NCBI GenBank assembly: GCA_003725745.1
Contig: RHDP01000001.1
Location: 2,943,501-3,007,500, forward strand
DNA length: 64,000 nt
Origin: Streptomyces sp. I6
GTDB taxonomy: Bacteria > Actinomycetota > Actinomycetes > Streptomycetales > Streptomycetaceae
Reading direction: 5' to 3'
A program made the translations under genes and the position numbers. Of this stretch, positions 27,584-36,634 are shown piece after piece. Position 1 is the first letter of the stretch, and every line of letters starts with the position of its first letter. Below the pieces are notes generated by a model. It saw only the letters and a list, made by a program, of their open reading frames with translations, had not been told where the DNA came from and made no database searches.

Positions 27584-27958
27584 TCAGCCGCCCAGGCTGC
27601 CGCTCCCGAACGCCCCACCACTGCGGCTGCCGTGCTTCGGCCGGGCCTCGGGCCCCTTGCCGGTGGTGTGCGACGTGTGGGTCTTCAGGTTGTACGGGAG
27701 GAGCCGACTGCCGTCGTCGGGGAATGCGTCGTCGTCGGCCTCCCTGACCTCCTCGATGTGCTCTCGGCGGTCGGCCCGCTTCGGCTGCTCCTCGGGGCTC
27801 GGGACACGCAGCCGGGCCCGCCGCCGCCCGTCCCACCACATCGCGCCGCCGAGCAGGACGATGAGAATGACCCCGAAGGTGAGCGGACCGATCGCGGCCA
27901 GGATCTGGGCCGCCAGCTCGGTGTTCGGCACGTTCGAGGCTATGACCGCTGCGTTCAT
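27584..27958 (-). CDS. DUF6479 family membrane protein
   Basis: A 124-residue single-pass membrane protein: a short N-terminal lead, one hydrophobic helix (GPLTFGVILIVLLGGAMWW, about residues 24-42), a basic stop-transfer segment DGRRRARLR, and a cytoplasmic tail with the acidic REHIEEVREADDD motif. This matches the Streptomyces DUF6479 family, function unknown. The last 30 residues are Gly/Ser-rich and may be an extension. The ATG at 27958 is the natural start. Confidence 0.75.
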   Translation of the reverse strand: MNAAVIASNVPNTELAAQILAAIGPLTFGVILIVLLGGAMWWDGRRRARLRVPSPEEQPKRADRREHIEEVREADDDAFPDDGSRLLPYNLKTHTSHTTGKGPEARPKHGSRSGGAFGSGSLGG

Positions 27959-28235
27959 GGTGTCCGCCTCCGCGCATGGGGTGAGACGCAGGCGCTATCC
28001 ATTATCACCCGGTACGACCGTTATGCCAGTACGCCCCACGACGTCGTCCGACCGGAGCGGAAGGCCTGCGGGGCGGGCCCCGGAACCGCAGAGCGGCACC
28101 GTGCGGGGCGGCGGGCCCCGGAACCGCAGGACGGGACCGGACCGGCCGCCGACGGCTGCGCCCGGCGGGACGCCGTCGACGGCGTGACGGCCGGCCCGGC
28201 AGCGTCCGGTCTCCCGCCGGCTGGACAATGTGCCC

Positions 28236-28910
28236 ATGCCCGCGCTTCCGCAGCACCCCGCCCACGACGACCTCCGCCGCCGCTGGGCCGCCACCGTGAC
28301 CGCGGCCGCCGGCCGCAGACCGGACGCCTCGTCGGCCGGTCCGGACCGCTACGCCGACGAACTGCTCGGACGCTGGGCCGAGCCGCAGCGCAAGTACCAC
28401 ACCACGGACCACCTGGTCGCGGTCCTGGACCGCGTCGACGCACTCGCCGAGTACGCGGACGACATCCACCTCGTACGCCTGGCGGCATGGTTCCACGACG
28501 CGGTCTACCTGCCGGAGCGCTCCACCAACGAGGAGCGCAGCGCCCGTCTCGCCGAGCGCGCCCTCACCGAGCTGGGTGTCGACCGGGCACGCATCGACGA
28601 GGTGTCCCGGCTGGTGCTCCTCACCCGGACCCACGCGGCCCGGGACGGCGACGCCAACGGCGCGGTCCTCTGCGACGCCGACCTGGCGGTCCTCGCTTCG
28701 CCGCCGGACGCGTACGAGAGGTACGCCACCGCCGTGCGCGAGGAGTACGGCTTCGTCCCGGACGACGCCTACCGCGCAGGCCGGGCCGATGTCCTGCGCC
28801 GTCTCCTCGACCTGCCGAGACTGTTCCGCACTCCGTACGGTCAGCGGCGATGGGAGGACGCCGCGCGGCGCAACATGGCGGGGGAGCTGGAGCGCCTCCG
28901 GAAGTCCTGA
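28236..28910 (+). CDS. HD-superfamily predicted metal-dependent phosphohydrolase
   Basis: A 224-residue helical protein of the COG4339 type. Likely metal ligands are in RKYHTTDHLVAVLDRV and AAWFHDAVYLPE, the latter being the HD dyad, followed by a later Asp in LCDADLAVLASPPDAY. Substrate unknown; relatives act on nucleotides or phosphoesters. A GTG two codons upstream (28230) is an equally possible start. The gene is isolated, with long repeat-filled spacers on both sides. Confidence 0.8.
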   Translation: MPALPQHPAHDDLRRRWAATVTAAAGRRPDASSAGPDRYADELLGRWAEPQRKYHTTDHLVAVLDRVDALAEYADDIHLVRLAAWFHDAVYLPERSTNEERSARLAERALTELGVDRARIDEVSRLVLLTRTHAARDGDANGAVLCDADLAVLASPPDAYERYATAVREEYGFVPDDAYRAGRADVLRRLLDLPRLFRTPYGQRRWEDAARRNMAGELERLRKS

Positions 28911-29293
28911 GTGCACGACGCGGCAGGCCCCGCCCACGGTCGCCGCGGGCCACCGGACCGCGACCGCCGCGCCGGGGCCCGACCTGCGGTCCCGTGCACC
29001 CCTCACACACCTGCGCGCCCCTCAGACACTTGGGCGCTCCTCACACACCTGCGGGCTCCTCAGACACTTGGGCGCTCCACGGCCACCCTCCTCCCCAGCC
29101 ATCAGGGCACCGCCGACCACCGGGCCGGCCCGGAGGCGGGACGGGACCGGCGTCCCCCTGGACGGCGCCGCGTCCCCCGCACGGGCGCCGCGTCCCCCGC
29201 ACGGCACTGGGTCCCCCTTACGGCGCCGGGTCCACCATGCGAACGGTTCCGGCTCCGGGAATGACAGGCGCCATCCGGCTGTTGGGCACTGTC
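28911..29293. repeat. Intergenic region with 38-bp direct repeat
   Basis: A 38-base unit starting CTCACACACCTGCG and ending CACTTGGGCGCTC is present twice in tandem (29002-29039 and 29040-29077). Farther on, near 29160-29235, GGCGCCG-GTCCCCC-type units repeat. No gene is supported. Confidence 0.7.
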
Positions 29294-30559
29294 ATGCCCG
29301 CATCCACCGCCGACGCGCCCTCCCGTATGCCGCCGGCCGTCTACGTCCTCGGCCTCTCGGTCTTCGCTCTCGGCACCAGCGAGTTCATGCTGTCCGGGCT
29401 GCTGCCGCCCATCGCCGAGGACATGGGCGTCTCGATCCCCCAGGCGGGGTTGCTGATCTCCGCTTTCGCCATCGGGATGGTCGTCGGCGCGCCGCTGCTC
29501 GCCGTGGCGACACTGCGGCTGCCGCGCCGCGCCACACTCGTCACCCTGATCACCGTCTTCGGGCTGGGCCAGGTCGCCGGGGCGCTCGCGCCCACGTACG
29601 AGGTCCTCTTCGTGTCCCGGGTGGTCAGCGCCCTCGCCTGCGCCGGGTTCTGGGCGGTCGGCGCGGCGGTGGCCATGGCGATGGTGCCCTTCGGCTCGCG
29701 CGCCCGTGCGATGGCCGTGATGATCGGCGGGCTGTCGATCGCCAACGTCCTGGGCGTCCCGGCCGGTGCGTTCCTCGGCGAGCACCTCGGCTGGCGCTCG
29801 GCGTTCTGGGCGGTGGGCGCGGCGTCGGCGGTGGCCCTGGCCGGTGTGCTGACCAGGATCCCGCCCATCCAGGTGCCAGAGCAGAAACCGCGGCTCCGCC
29901 GCGAACTCACCATCTACCGCGATCGTCAGGTCTGGCTCGCCGTCACGGTCACCGCGCTGTCGGCGGGCGGTGTCTTCTGCGTGTTCTCCTATCTGGCACC
30001 GCTGCTCACCGATGTCGCCGGGCTCGGCGACGGCTGGGTGCCCACCGTCCTCGGCCTCTTCGGCATCGGCGCCCTGCTGGGCACGACGGTCGGCGGCCGC
30101 ATCGCCGACGCCCACCTCTTCGGTGTGATGCTCGCAGGCATCACCGCCTCCACTCTGCTGCTGGTCCTTCTCGCCCTGGCCGCCGAGTCGCCGGTACCGG
30201 CGGTGGGCCTGTCGTTCCTCATCGGTGTGGCGTCGTTCTTCACGGCGCCCGCCCTGAACGCCCGGATGTTCAACGTCGCGGGCGCGGCCCCCACGCTCGC
30301 CGCCGCGACGACCACCGCCGCGTTCAACCTCGGCAACACCAGCGGGCCCTGGCTCGGCGGTACGGTCATCGACGCGGGCCTCGGCTTCGCCGCCACGGCA
30401 TGGGCGGGCGCCGCGATGACCACCGCCGCCCTCGGGCTGGTCGCCCTGGCCCTGCTGTTCGAACGCAAGGGGGCGGCCCCATCGCTCGGAACCGGCCTGG
30501 TGGCCGTCTCGTCCGCCGTGGGCCGGGACGCCGACCGGACGCGCTGCGAGGCGGTCTGA
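29294..30559 (+). CDS. MFS exporter of the Cmx/CmlR (chloramphenicol-resistance) type
   Basis: A 421-residue twelve-helix transporter. The opening LGLSVFALGTSEFMLSGLLP carries the TSEFM signature of the AraJ/CmlR/Cmx drug-exporter group, and later segments follow the same plan. Export of chloramphenicol or another small molecule by proton antiport is the family role; the actual substrate is unknown. Start ATG 29294 is chosen; an in-frame ATG at 29261 would add eleven residues. The last 30 residues are a polar tail. The following genes are on the other strand. Confidence 0.85.
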   Translation: MPASTADAPSRMPPAVYVLGLSVFALGTSEFMLSGLLPPIAEDMGVSIPQAGLLISAFAIGMVVGAPLLAVATLRLPRRATLVTLITVFGLGQVAGALAPTYEVLFVSRVVSALACAGFWAVGAAVAMAMVPFGSRARAMAVMIGGLSIANVLGVPAGAFLGEHLGWRSAFWAVGAASAVALAGVLTRIPPIQVPEQKPRLRRELTIYRDRQVWLAVTVTALSAGGVFCVFSYLAPLLTDVAGLGDGWVPTVLGLFGIGALLGTTVGGRIADAHLFGVMLAGITASTLLLVLLALAAESPVPAVGLSFLIGVASFFTAPALNARMFNVAGAAPTLAAATTTAAFNLGNTSGPWLGGTVIDAGLGFAATAWAGAAMTTAALGLVALALLFERKGAAPSLGTGLVAVSSAVGRDADRTRCEAV

Positions 30560-30671
30560 CGCACCGGGCGCCCTGGGGGCAACCGCGCCGGACCCGCCGA
30601 AGGGGCGCGTGACGCCACCCGAAGACCCGGGCGTGGCGCGACCCGAAGACGCGGGCGTGGCCGGGCCCGCC

Positions 30672-30950
30672 CTACCGTCCTCCCCAACCGCCCGCGTGCT
30701 TGCGCCGCCGCAGCCCCGCCTCGGTGAGCCGCCGGACGAGTTCCTTGGACCCGATCTCCACCGCCCCCGCACGCACGGCGTCCCCGTAGCGGTGCGCGGG
30801 CACGTCGTAGTGGTCGCGCTCGAAGGCGCGGACGGGGCAGCCGATCGACCTGGCGAAGGTGTGCAGTTCCTCGAACGACACGTCGCTGACCAGGTGGGAC
30901 CAGAGCATCCCGTGCCCCGGCCAGGTCGGCGGGTCGATGTAGAGGGTCAC
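30672..30950 (-). CDS. DUF4031 family protein
   Basis: A 92-residue protein matching DUF4031: the conserved opening YIDPPTWPGHGMLWSHL, then SFEELHTFARSIGCPVRAFE and HYDVPAHRYGDAV, with a basic C-terminus. Function is unknown. Its GTG start overlaps the stop of the upstream gene by four bases (GTGA), so the two form a coupled pair. Confidence 0.85.
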   Translation of the reverse strand: MTLYIDPPTWPGHGMLWSHLVSDVSFEELHTFARSIGCPVRAFERDHYDVPAHRYGDAVRAGAVEIGSKELVRRLTEAGLRRRKHAGGWGGR

Positions 30951-31300
30951 CGCAGCCCGCCGACGGGGGCGACCACGACGCCCGCCTTGCCGCACACCCA
31001 GTGCGGGTCAGCGCCCAACTCGGGCTCCACGTCGAGCGCGTGCGGTTCCCCCGAGGTGCACACGGGGCACAGCGGCCACCGCCCGTACCGTTCCAGCAGG
31101 GCGTCCTGCACGTCCTGGGCGATCAGCCCGGCCACGTACTCCGCACCCTCCGGCCACTGCTCGACCCACCAGCGGCGTCCCCTGACCGCCCCCTCGACGA
31201 GGGAGACGACCTCGGCGTCCGCCACGTCACGGGCGGTGAGGTCCGCGAGGACGAGGGCGCGGGCGGCGTGCAGCGCCTGCTCGAGTGGTTCTACGTCCAT
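30947..31300 (-). CDS. Conserved protein with Cys-rich C-terminus
   Basis: A 117-residue protein of unknown function, first of a two-gene operon with the DUF4031 gene. The N-terminal two thirds are helical and acidic (EQALHAARALVLADLTARDV), the C-terminus has CPVC followed by HWVCGKAG, which could form a small zinc site. I know it only as a conserved hypothetical in Streptomyces. Confidence 0.7.
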   Translation of the reverse strand: MDVEPLEQALHAARALVLADLTARDVADAEVVSLVEGAVRGRRWWVEQWPEGAEYVAGLIAQDVQDALLERYGRWPLCPVCTSGEPHALDVEPELGADPHWVCGKAGVVVAPVGGLR

Positions 31301-31635
31301 GCGGTCATTGTCACCCCTCGAGTGCGGGCCCTTCGGGTGCAGCCCCTCGGACTCTCGGCCCCTCAGCCTCTCAGCCCCTCGGACTCTCGGCCGCCCGGGC
31401 GCTCGGGCGCTCGGCCGCTCAGGCGCTCAGGCGCTCGGCCTCTCAGGCGCTCAGGCGCGGGCGCAGTACCGCCCGGAGCCGTCCGCAGCGCGACGGGCCC
31501 TTCGGCGTCTTCCGCACACGAGCGCCTCCCGGCCTCGTCCACACGAGCCCCCTGTCCGGCCCCACCCGTGCGCGAGCGCAGCGGAGCCCCCTCCCGCGCA
31601 AGCGCTGCGAAGCCCTCGTCCATGGACAAAGGGGG
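31301..31635. repeat. Intergenic region with CTCGG/GGCGCT repeats
   Basis: Bases 31325-31460 consist of short, irregular repeats of the types CCTCGGACTCTCGGCC and GGCGCTCAGGCGCTC. No gene or regular unit length. The remainder up to the MurR/RpiR promoter is unremarkable. Confidence 0.65.
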
Positions 31636-31699
31636 TTGACCGCTCGCCGGAGACGAAAATATCTTTCAAGCGTGACCAAGAACCTGAAGGATTCTTTCA
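31636..31699 (+). promoter_or_regulatory. Likely leaderless promoter with paired RpiR-type operators
   Basis: TTGACC at 31636-31641 and TATCTT at 31660-31665 (18-base spacer) place the transcription start at or next to the GTG at 31672, as in leaderless Streptomyces mRNAs. Two similar imperfect palindromes, CGAAAATATCTTTCA (31654-31668) and TGAAGGATTCTTTCA (31685-31699), share the form YGAA-N7-TTCA and lie 31 bases apart, about three helical turns, one over the -10 region and one inside the coding start. This fits autoregulation by the encoded regulator. No ribosome site is visible before the GTG. Confidence 0.55.
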
Positions 31700-32859
31700 A
31701 CGCCGGAGGACCCGGCGGCCACCCCGGCCCGACCGCTCCGAGCGGGCCGGGAGCCTCCGGCCGGAAGGGAGCCTCGGGCCGGTACGGACCTGCCGGCAGG
31801 TCCGGCGCCTCGGGAGTGGCCACGCCCCCGGCCCACGGCACGACCGCCGAGGGCCCCGGTGATTCGGGGCGCCCCGGTGAGTCGGCGCGCCCCGGTGAGT
31901 CAGGGAGCCCGGGTGAGTCAGGGAGCCCGGGTGAGCCAGGGCGCCCCGGTGGGTCAGGGAGCCCCGGTGGCTGGGGAGCCCCGCCCGCGCCCGCCGCTCT
32001 CGCCTCGAAGGTTCGCACGCTCGCCCCGTCCATGACCCGCTCCATGCAGCGGGTCGCCGAAGCCGTCGCCGGCGACCCGGCCGGCTGCGCGGCCCTCACG
32101 GTCACCGGCCTCGCCGAGCTGACCGGCACCAGCGAGGCCACGGTCGTACGGACCGCACGGCTCCTCGGCTACCCCGGCTACCGCGATCTGCGTCTGGCTC
32201 TCGCCGGTCTCGCCGCGCAGCAGCAGTCGGGCCGCGCGCCCGCGGTCACCGCGGACATCACGGTGGACGACCCGATAGCCGACGTCGTGGCGAAGCTCGC
32301 GTACGACGAGCAGCAGACCCTCGCGGACACCGCCGCGGGTCTGGACACCGTCCAGCTCGGCGCCGCCGTCACCGCCCTCGCCGCCGCGCGCCGTATCGAC
32401 ATCTACGGCGTGGGGGCGTCCGGCCTGGTGGCCCAGGACCTCGCTCAGAAGCTCCTGCGCATCGGGCTGGTCGCCCACGCGCACAGCGACCCCCATCTCG
32501 CCGTCACCAACGCCGTCCAGCTCCACTCCGGCGACGCGGCCGTGGCGATCAGCCACTCCGGTTCGACCGGTGACATCATCGAACCGCTGCGCGTCGCGTT
32601 CGACCGCGGCGCGACGACCGTCGCGATCACCGGCCGGCCGGACGGGCCGGTGTCCCAGTACGCGGACCATGTACTGACGACCTCGACGGCACGCGAGACC
32701 GACCTGCGCCCGGCCGCCATGTCCTCGCGGACGGGCCAGCTCCTGGTCGTCGACTGCCTGTTCATCGGCGTGATGCAGCACACGTACGAGACGGCCGCGC
32801 CGGCCCTCTCCGCTTCGTACGAAGCCCTCGCTCACCGCCACAGCCCCCGCACCCGCTGA
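31672..32859 (+). CDS. MurR/RpiR-family transcriptional regulator with SIS domain
   Basis: A 395-residue regulator. An N-terminal tail of about 110 residues is followed by the RpiR helix-turn-helix ([20 protein letters not shown] through [18 protein letters not shown]) and a phosphosugar-binding SIS domain ([19 protein letters not shown], then [18 protein letters not shown]). It stands 21 bases before murQ in the same direction, so its ligand is probably MurNAc-6-P or GlcNAc-6-P. The N-terminal tail is unusual: Gly-X-X triplets rich in Pro, Glu and Ser ([20 protein letters not shown]), produced by an 18-bp DNA repeat. GTG 31672 is the start suggested by the promoter. A shorter start near residue 110 cannot be excluded. 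Confidence 0.85.
   Translation: MTKNLKDSFNAGGPGGHPGPTAPSGPGASGRKGASGRYGPAGRSGASGVATPPAHGTTAEGPGDSGRPGESARPGESGSPGESGSPGEPGRPGGSGSPGGWGAPPAPAALASKVRTLAPSMTRSMQRVAEAVAGDPAGCAALTVTGLAELTGTSEATVVRTARLLGYPGYRDLRLALAGLAAQQQSGRAPAVTADITVDDPIADVVAKLAYDEQQTLADTAAGLDTVQLGAAVTALAAARRIDIYGVGASGLVAQDLAQKLLRIGLVAHAHSDPHLAVTNAVQLHSGDAAVAISHSGSTGDIIEPLRVAFDRGATTVAITGRPDGPVSQYADHVLTTSTARETDLRPAAMSSRTGQLLVVDCLFIGVMQHTYETAAPALSASYEALAHRHSPRTR
31868..31976 (+). repeat. 18-bp repeat coding collagen-like Gly-X-X triplets
   Basis: GGTGAGTCAGGGAGCCCG and variants recur about six times, giving the Gly-X-X tract in the regulator's N-terminus. The period is in frame, so length variation is tolerated. Confidence 0.8.
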
Positions 32860-32880
32860 ACCACCCGGGAGAGCCGCCCC

Positions 32881-33806
32881 ATGACCTCCGCCCCTGGACC
32901 GGCCGAACTGCGCGCGCAGCTGGAGAACCTCACGACCGAGGCGTTCCGCCCCGAGCTGGCCGGTATCGACCGGCTCCCGACCGCCGAGATCGCCCGCATC
33001 ATGAACGGCGAGGACCGGACCGTCCCCGGCGCCGTGGCCGCACAGCTCACGGCCATCGCCACCGCGATCGACGCGATCGCCGAACGCATGGCCCGCGGGG
33101 GCGGCTGGTCTACGCGGGCGCGGGCACGGCGGGCCGCCTCGGCGTCCTGGACGCGAGCGAGTGCCCGCCGACGTTCAACACCGGCCCCGACGAGGTCGTC
33201 GGCCTGATCGCGGGCGGTGCTCCGGCGATGGTCGAGGCCGTCGAGGGCGCGGAGGACTCCAGGGAGCTGGCCGCCGCCGACCTGGACGGTCTCGGCCTGA
33301 CGGCGCTCGACAGCGTCGTCGGCATCTCCGCCTCGGGCCGAACCCCTTATGCGATCGGCGCCGTCGAGCACGCCCGTGCGGCCGGCGCCCTCACCGTCGG
33401 CCTCTCCTGCAACGCCGGCAGCGCACTGGCCGCGGCCGCCCAGCACGGCATCGAGGTGGTCGTCGGCCCCGAACTCCTCACCGGATCGACCCGGTTGAAG
33501 GCGGGTACGGCCCAGAAGCTGGTCCTCAACATGATCTCGACCATCACGATGATCCGCCTGGGCAAGACGTACGGAAACCTGATGGTCGACGTACGCGCCT
33601 CGAACGAGAAGCTCCGCGCCCGGTCCCACCGGATCGTGTCGCTGGCGACCGGCGCCCCGGACGCGGCCGTCGACAGCTCCCTGACGGCGGCCGACGGCGA
33701 GGTGAAGACCGCGATCCTGATGCTCCTCGCCGACGTCGACGCCGCCACGGCAGCGGGCCTCCTCAAGCGTGCCGGCGGCCACCTCCGCGAGGCACTCCGC
33801 CTCTGA
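32881..33806 (+). pseudogene. murQ: N-acetylmuramic acid 6-phosphate etherase (MurQ), frameshifted
   Basis: MurQ cleaves the lactyl ether of MurNAc-6-P to give GlcNAc-6-P and D-lactate during peptidoglycan recycling. The N-terminal part ([20 protein letters not shown], then [16 protein letters not shown]) and the SIS core ([56 protein letters not shown]) are unmistakable. At about 33102 the frame shifts by one base: GCCCGCGGGGGCGGCTGGTC should read with one more C to give [20 protein letters not shown]. The span is 2 modulo 3, exactly one base short of a 308-residue enzyme. The ATG at 32881 is preceded by GGGAGAG. If the shift is real, MurNAc-6-P recycling through this gene is lost. Confidence 0.85.
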
Positions 33807-33833
33807 CCCGGCGGCCGGCGGCCGACTCGCCTG

Positions 33834-34090
33834 CTCCGTGACGGACCGGCCCGCTTCCTCCGTCACGGACGGGTCCACCCCCTCCGTCACGGACCGGCCC
33901 ACTCCATCCGTCACGGACCGGCCGGCACGCCGGCCCGCCGACCGGCTCTCGGCGCGGCGGCTACGGCACCGGCCGAGATGCGGCACGTACGCACGTACGC
34001 AGGCACTCGCGCACTCACGCACTCACGGGTTCTCCGCACGCACGCACGCAGCAGGTTCTTCGCACGCACGCACCCGGCGGGTCCTTCGCC
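33834..34090. repeat. 24-bp tandem repeat and ACGC-rich tract
   Basis: Four imperfect copies of a 24-base unit (CTCCGTCACGGACCGGCCC plus five variable bases) span 33834-33925. From about 33985 to 34080 follow alternating purine-pyrimidine runs (GCACGTACGCACGTACGC; GCACGCACGCACGCAG), a composition able to adopt Z-DNA. This is the space between convergent murQ and ABC transporter genes; no gene. Confidence 0.75.
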
Positions 34091-34122
34091 TCCCCGCCGT
34101 ACACGCGCCCACCCGGGAAGGG

Positions 34123-34812
34123 CTACCCGGCGTCGACCACCTGCTCCCGGATCGTCACCCGCCCCTTGCTGATCGTCGCCACCCTCGGCGCCCGCCGTGC
34201 CAGCACCGAGTCATGGGTGACCATCACGAACGTCAGCCCGTTCTCCGCCCACAGCCCCTCCAGCAACTCCATGATCTCGTCGCGCATGGACTCGTCCAGA
34301 TTGCCGGTCGGTTCGTCCGCCAGCAGCACCGCCGGTCGCTTCACCAGCGCCCGCGCGATGGCGACGCGCTGCTGCTGACCGCCCGACAGCTCGCCCGGCA
34401 GATGGCCCCGCCGCTCGCCCAGCCCGACCGCCACCAGCGCCTCGCCCGCCCGCTCTCGGCGTTCGGCCGTCTTCAGGCCGAGGGGTACGAGCGCGGTCTC
34501 CACGTTCTCCTGCGCCGTGAGCGTCGGCACCAGGTTGAAGCCCTGGAAGACGAAGCCGATCTTCTCGGCCCGCACCCGGGTCAGCCGCGCCTCGGGCAGC
34601 GTCGCGAGATCGACCCCGTCCAGGACCACAGCTCCCTCGCTCGGCCGGTCCAGCCCCCCGAGCATCTGCAGCAGCGTCGACTTCCCGCCGCCCGTGGGGC
34701 CCTGGATGACCAGCCGCCCGCCGTCGGGAATGGCCAGATCGACCCCGTCGAGGGCCTGGACGGTGTCCTTGCCGCGCCGATAGCGCTTGGTGACACCTGT
34801 GAGCTCGTACAT
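34123..34812 (-). CDS. ABC transporter ATP-binding protein (MacB/LolD type)
   Basis: A 229-residue ATPase subunit with Walker A GPTGGGKSTLL at about 39-49, Q-loop FVFQGFNLVP, signature LSGGQQQRVAIARAL, Walker B AVLLADEPTGNLD and switch His in VMVTHD. This set is typical of the MacB/LolD/FtsE branch that pairs with FtsX-like permeases. It follows its permease by 54 bases in the same direction. Such transporters export peptides or lipoproteins or sense envelope stress; the substrate is unknown. Confidence 0.88.
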   Translation of the reverse strand: MYELTGVTKRYRRGKDTVQALDGVDLAIPDGGRLVIQGPTGGGKSTLLQMLGGLDRPSEGAVVLDGVDLATLPEARLTRVRAEKIGFVFQGFNLVPTLTAQENVETALVPLGLKTAERRERAGEALVAVGLGERRGHLPGELSGGQQQRVAIARALVKRPAVLLADEPTGNLDESMRDEIMELLEGLWAENGLTFVMVTHDSVLARRAPRVATISKGRVTIREQVVDAG

Positions 34813-34866
34813 CGTGATTCAACTCCTGCTGTGCGTCGTGACGTTCGCCGGTGGTTCCGAGGGCCG

Positions 34867-36309
34867 CTACTCGACGCGCCGCAGCGCGTCGGCGGGCCGC
34901 AGCCGCGAGGCCCGCCAGCCGCCGAACCCGCCGGCGATCAGGCCACCCGCGACCGCCAGGGCGACCGCGAGTCCGATCGTGGTGAGGGACACCGGCGCGG
35001 TGAGCGCGATGTCGAGGGTCCTGGACGCGCCGCCCCTCACGGGGCCGCCCGCACCGCCGGGGCCCGCACCGGGCATCCGGCCGCCGCCTCCCCCGCCGCC
35101 CAACTGGGCGGTGAGCGTGGGGCTGAAGGCGGTGATCGCCCATGCGCCCGCGAGCCCCACCCCGATGCCCAGCGCGCCGCCGATCAGGCCGTTGACGAGT
35201 GCCTCGCCCGCCACCTGCCCGGTGACCCGGCGGCTCTTCCAGCCCAGCGCCTTCAGGGTGCCGAACTCGCGCACCCGCCGGCTCACCGCGGACGACGTCA
35301 GCAGCCCCGCCACCAGGAACGCCGCCACCAGCACGACGACCGACAGCCACCTGCCGACGCCCGCGGCCAGGTCGGCGGCCGTGGACAAAGAGCCGGAGAC
35401 CGTCTGGGCGAGATCGGCGGACGTGGTCACCGTCGTCCCGGAGACGTTCTTCTGGATCGTCTCCTTGACGCTCGCGATCCGCTGCGAGTCGGCCGCCTTC
35501 ACATAGACGGTTGTGATCTTGTCCTTGGCGTCGGCCAGGGTCTGCGCCCGGGCGAGGGGCAGATAGACGTCGGCCGCCGCGTCCCCGCTGTCGGCCGTGG
35601 CGATGCCGACGACGGTGAACTCCGTGCCGGAGACGGTCAGCGTCCCCCCGACCTTCAGCTCCTTCTCCTGGGCGTACGCGCTGTCGACGACGGCGACGTC
35701 CGCGGCGGTCTCGCCCGCCGTGAACGTACGCCCCGACGTGATCTTCGAGGAGGTCAGCGGTCCGAGTTCCTGACGGGCCACGTCGGTTCCGTAGACGGAG
35801 TACGAGTCGACGTTGAAGTCCGCCCCGCCACCGCGGACCGCGCCGGCGGCCGGACCACCGCGCCTGGTGTCGCCCGGCTCCTGCTCGAACTCGCCCCGCC
35901 TGAACTGGCCGTCGACCTTCATCACCCGTACGTTCAGGCCGCCGACCGCGTCGGCCACCCCGTCCTGCTCGCCGACCCGCGCGGCCGTCGACGCGGCGAG
36001 CGTCTCGAAGCCCTGGACCATGACGATGTCCTGGCTCTGCCGGGCGTCGTCATCGTCCCCGGCATCGAACCGGAACCGTGGCCGCTGCGCGGTACCGCCC
36101 TCCTCCGGCGGCACGACGGCCTTGGTGACGGTCATGTCGGTGCCGAGCCCGTAGAGCGACTCCAGCACCCGGCCCTGGGCGCGGTTCATTCCCGCGGAGA
36201 CCGCGTTCACGACGATGACCAGGGCTATTCCGAGGGCGAGCCCCGATGCGACGACGAGCGCCGCCTTCCTGCGACGGCGCAGCTCGCGCCTGAGGTAGGT
36301 GAGGAACAT
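34867..36309 (-). CDS. FtsX-like ABC transporter permease (MacB type)
   Basis: A 480-residue permease: one membrane segment after the basic start (ALVVASGLALGIALVIVVNA), an extracellular domain of about 240 residues with an acidic DAGDDDDARQ stretch, then three membrane segments in the C-terminal FtsX domain (VVVLVAAFLVAGLLTSSAVS, then REFGTLKALGWKSR). The loop before the last helices is expanded by a Gly-rich run (GGGGGGGRMPGAGPGGAGG). First gene of a two-gene operon with the ATPase. The ATG at 36309 begins the classic MFLTYLRRELRRRRK. Confidence 0.87.
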   Translation of the reverse strand: MFLTYLRRELRRRRKAALVVASGLALGIALVIVVNAVSAGMNRAQGRVLESLYGLGTDMTVTKAVVPPEEGGTAQRPRFRFDAGDDDDARQSQDIVMVQGFETLAASTAARVGEQDGVADAVGGLNVRVMKVDGQFRRGEFEQEPGDTRRGGPAAGAVRGGGADFNVDSYSVYGTDVARQELGPLTSSKITSGRTFTAGETAADVAVVDSAYAQEKELKVGGTLTVSGTEFTVVGIATADSGDAAADVYLPLARAQTLADAKDKITTVYVKAADSQRIASVKETIQKNVSGTTVTTSADLAQTVSGSLSTAADLAAGVGRWLSVVVLVAAFLVAGLLTSSAVSRRVREFGTLKALGWKSRRVTGQVAGEALVNGLIGGALGIGVGLAGAWAITAFSPTLTAQLGGGGGGGRMPGAGPGGAGGPVRGGASRTLDIALTAPVSLTTIGLAVALAVAGGLIAGGFGGWRASRLRPADALRRVE

Positions 36310-36634
36310 GGCGCGAAAGCTATGGAGGCGGTGTGAGGGCGGGTTAAGGCCGCGATGAGACGGACATGAGAAGCGACCGCCCCCGGCGGCCGGGCAGTTC
36401 GGGCGCGGCTGAGGTGCCGGCCGCACCGCCGGCGGGCCCCACCGCCGATCGCGGGCACGACGGCCCGTCCACCACAGCACCCGCCCGATCGCGGCATCCG
36501 TCCGATCGCAGCATCCGTCCCCCGCCGCCGACTGCTCCGCACTCCCCCGATCGCGGCGCAGGCCCACCGGCGCAACCCCGCCCCGACCGCCGCGCAGGCC
36601 CACCGGCACAGCACCACCCCGACCACGGCTCGCC
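36310..36634. other. Intergenic region with short repeats
   Basis: Contains GATCGC-rich units (CCGATCGCAGCATCCGTCC and relatives at about 36485-36530) and two copies of GCGCAGGCCCACCGGC near 36555 and 36590. It should hold the permease promoter and the methyltransferase terminator. No gene. Confidence 0.5.
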
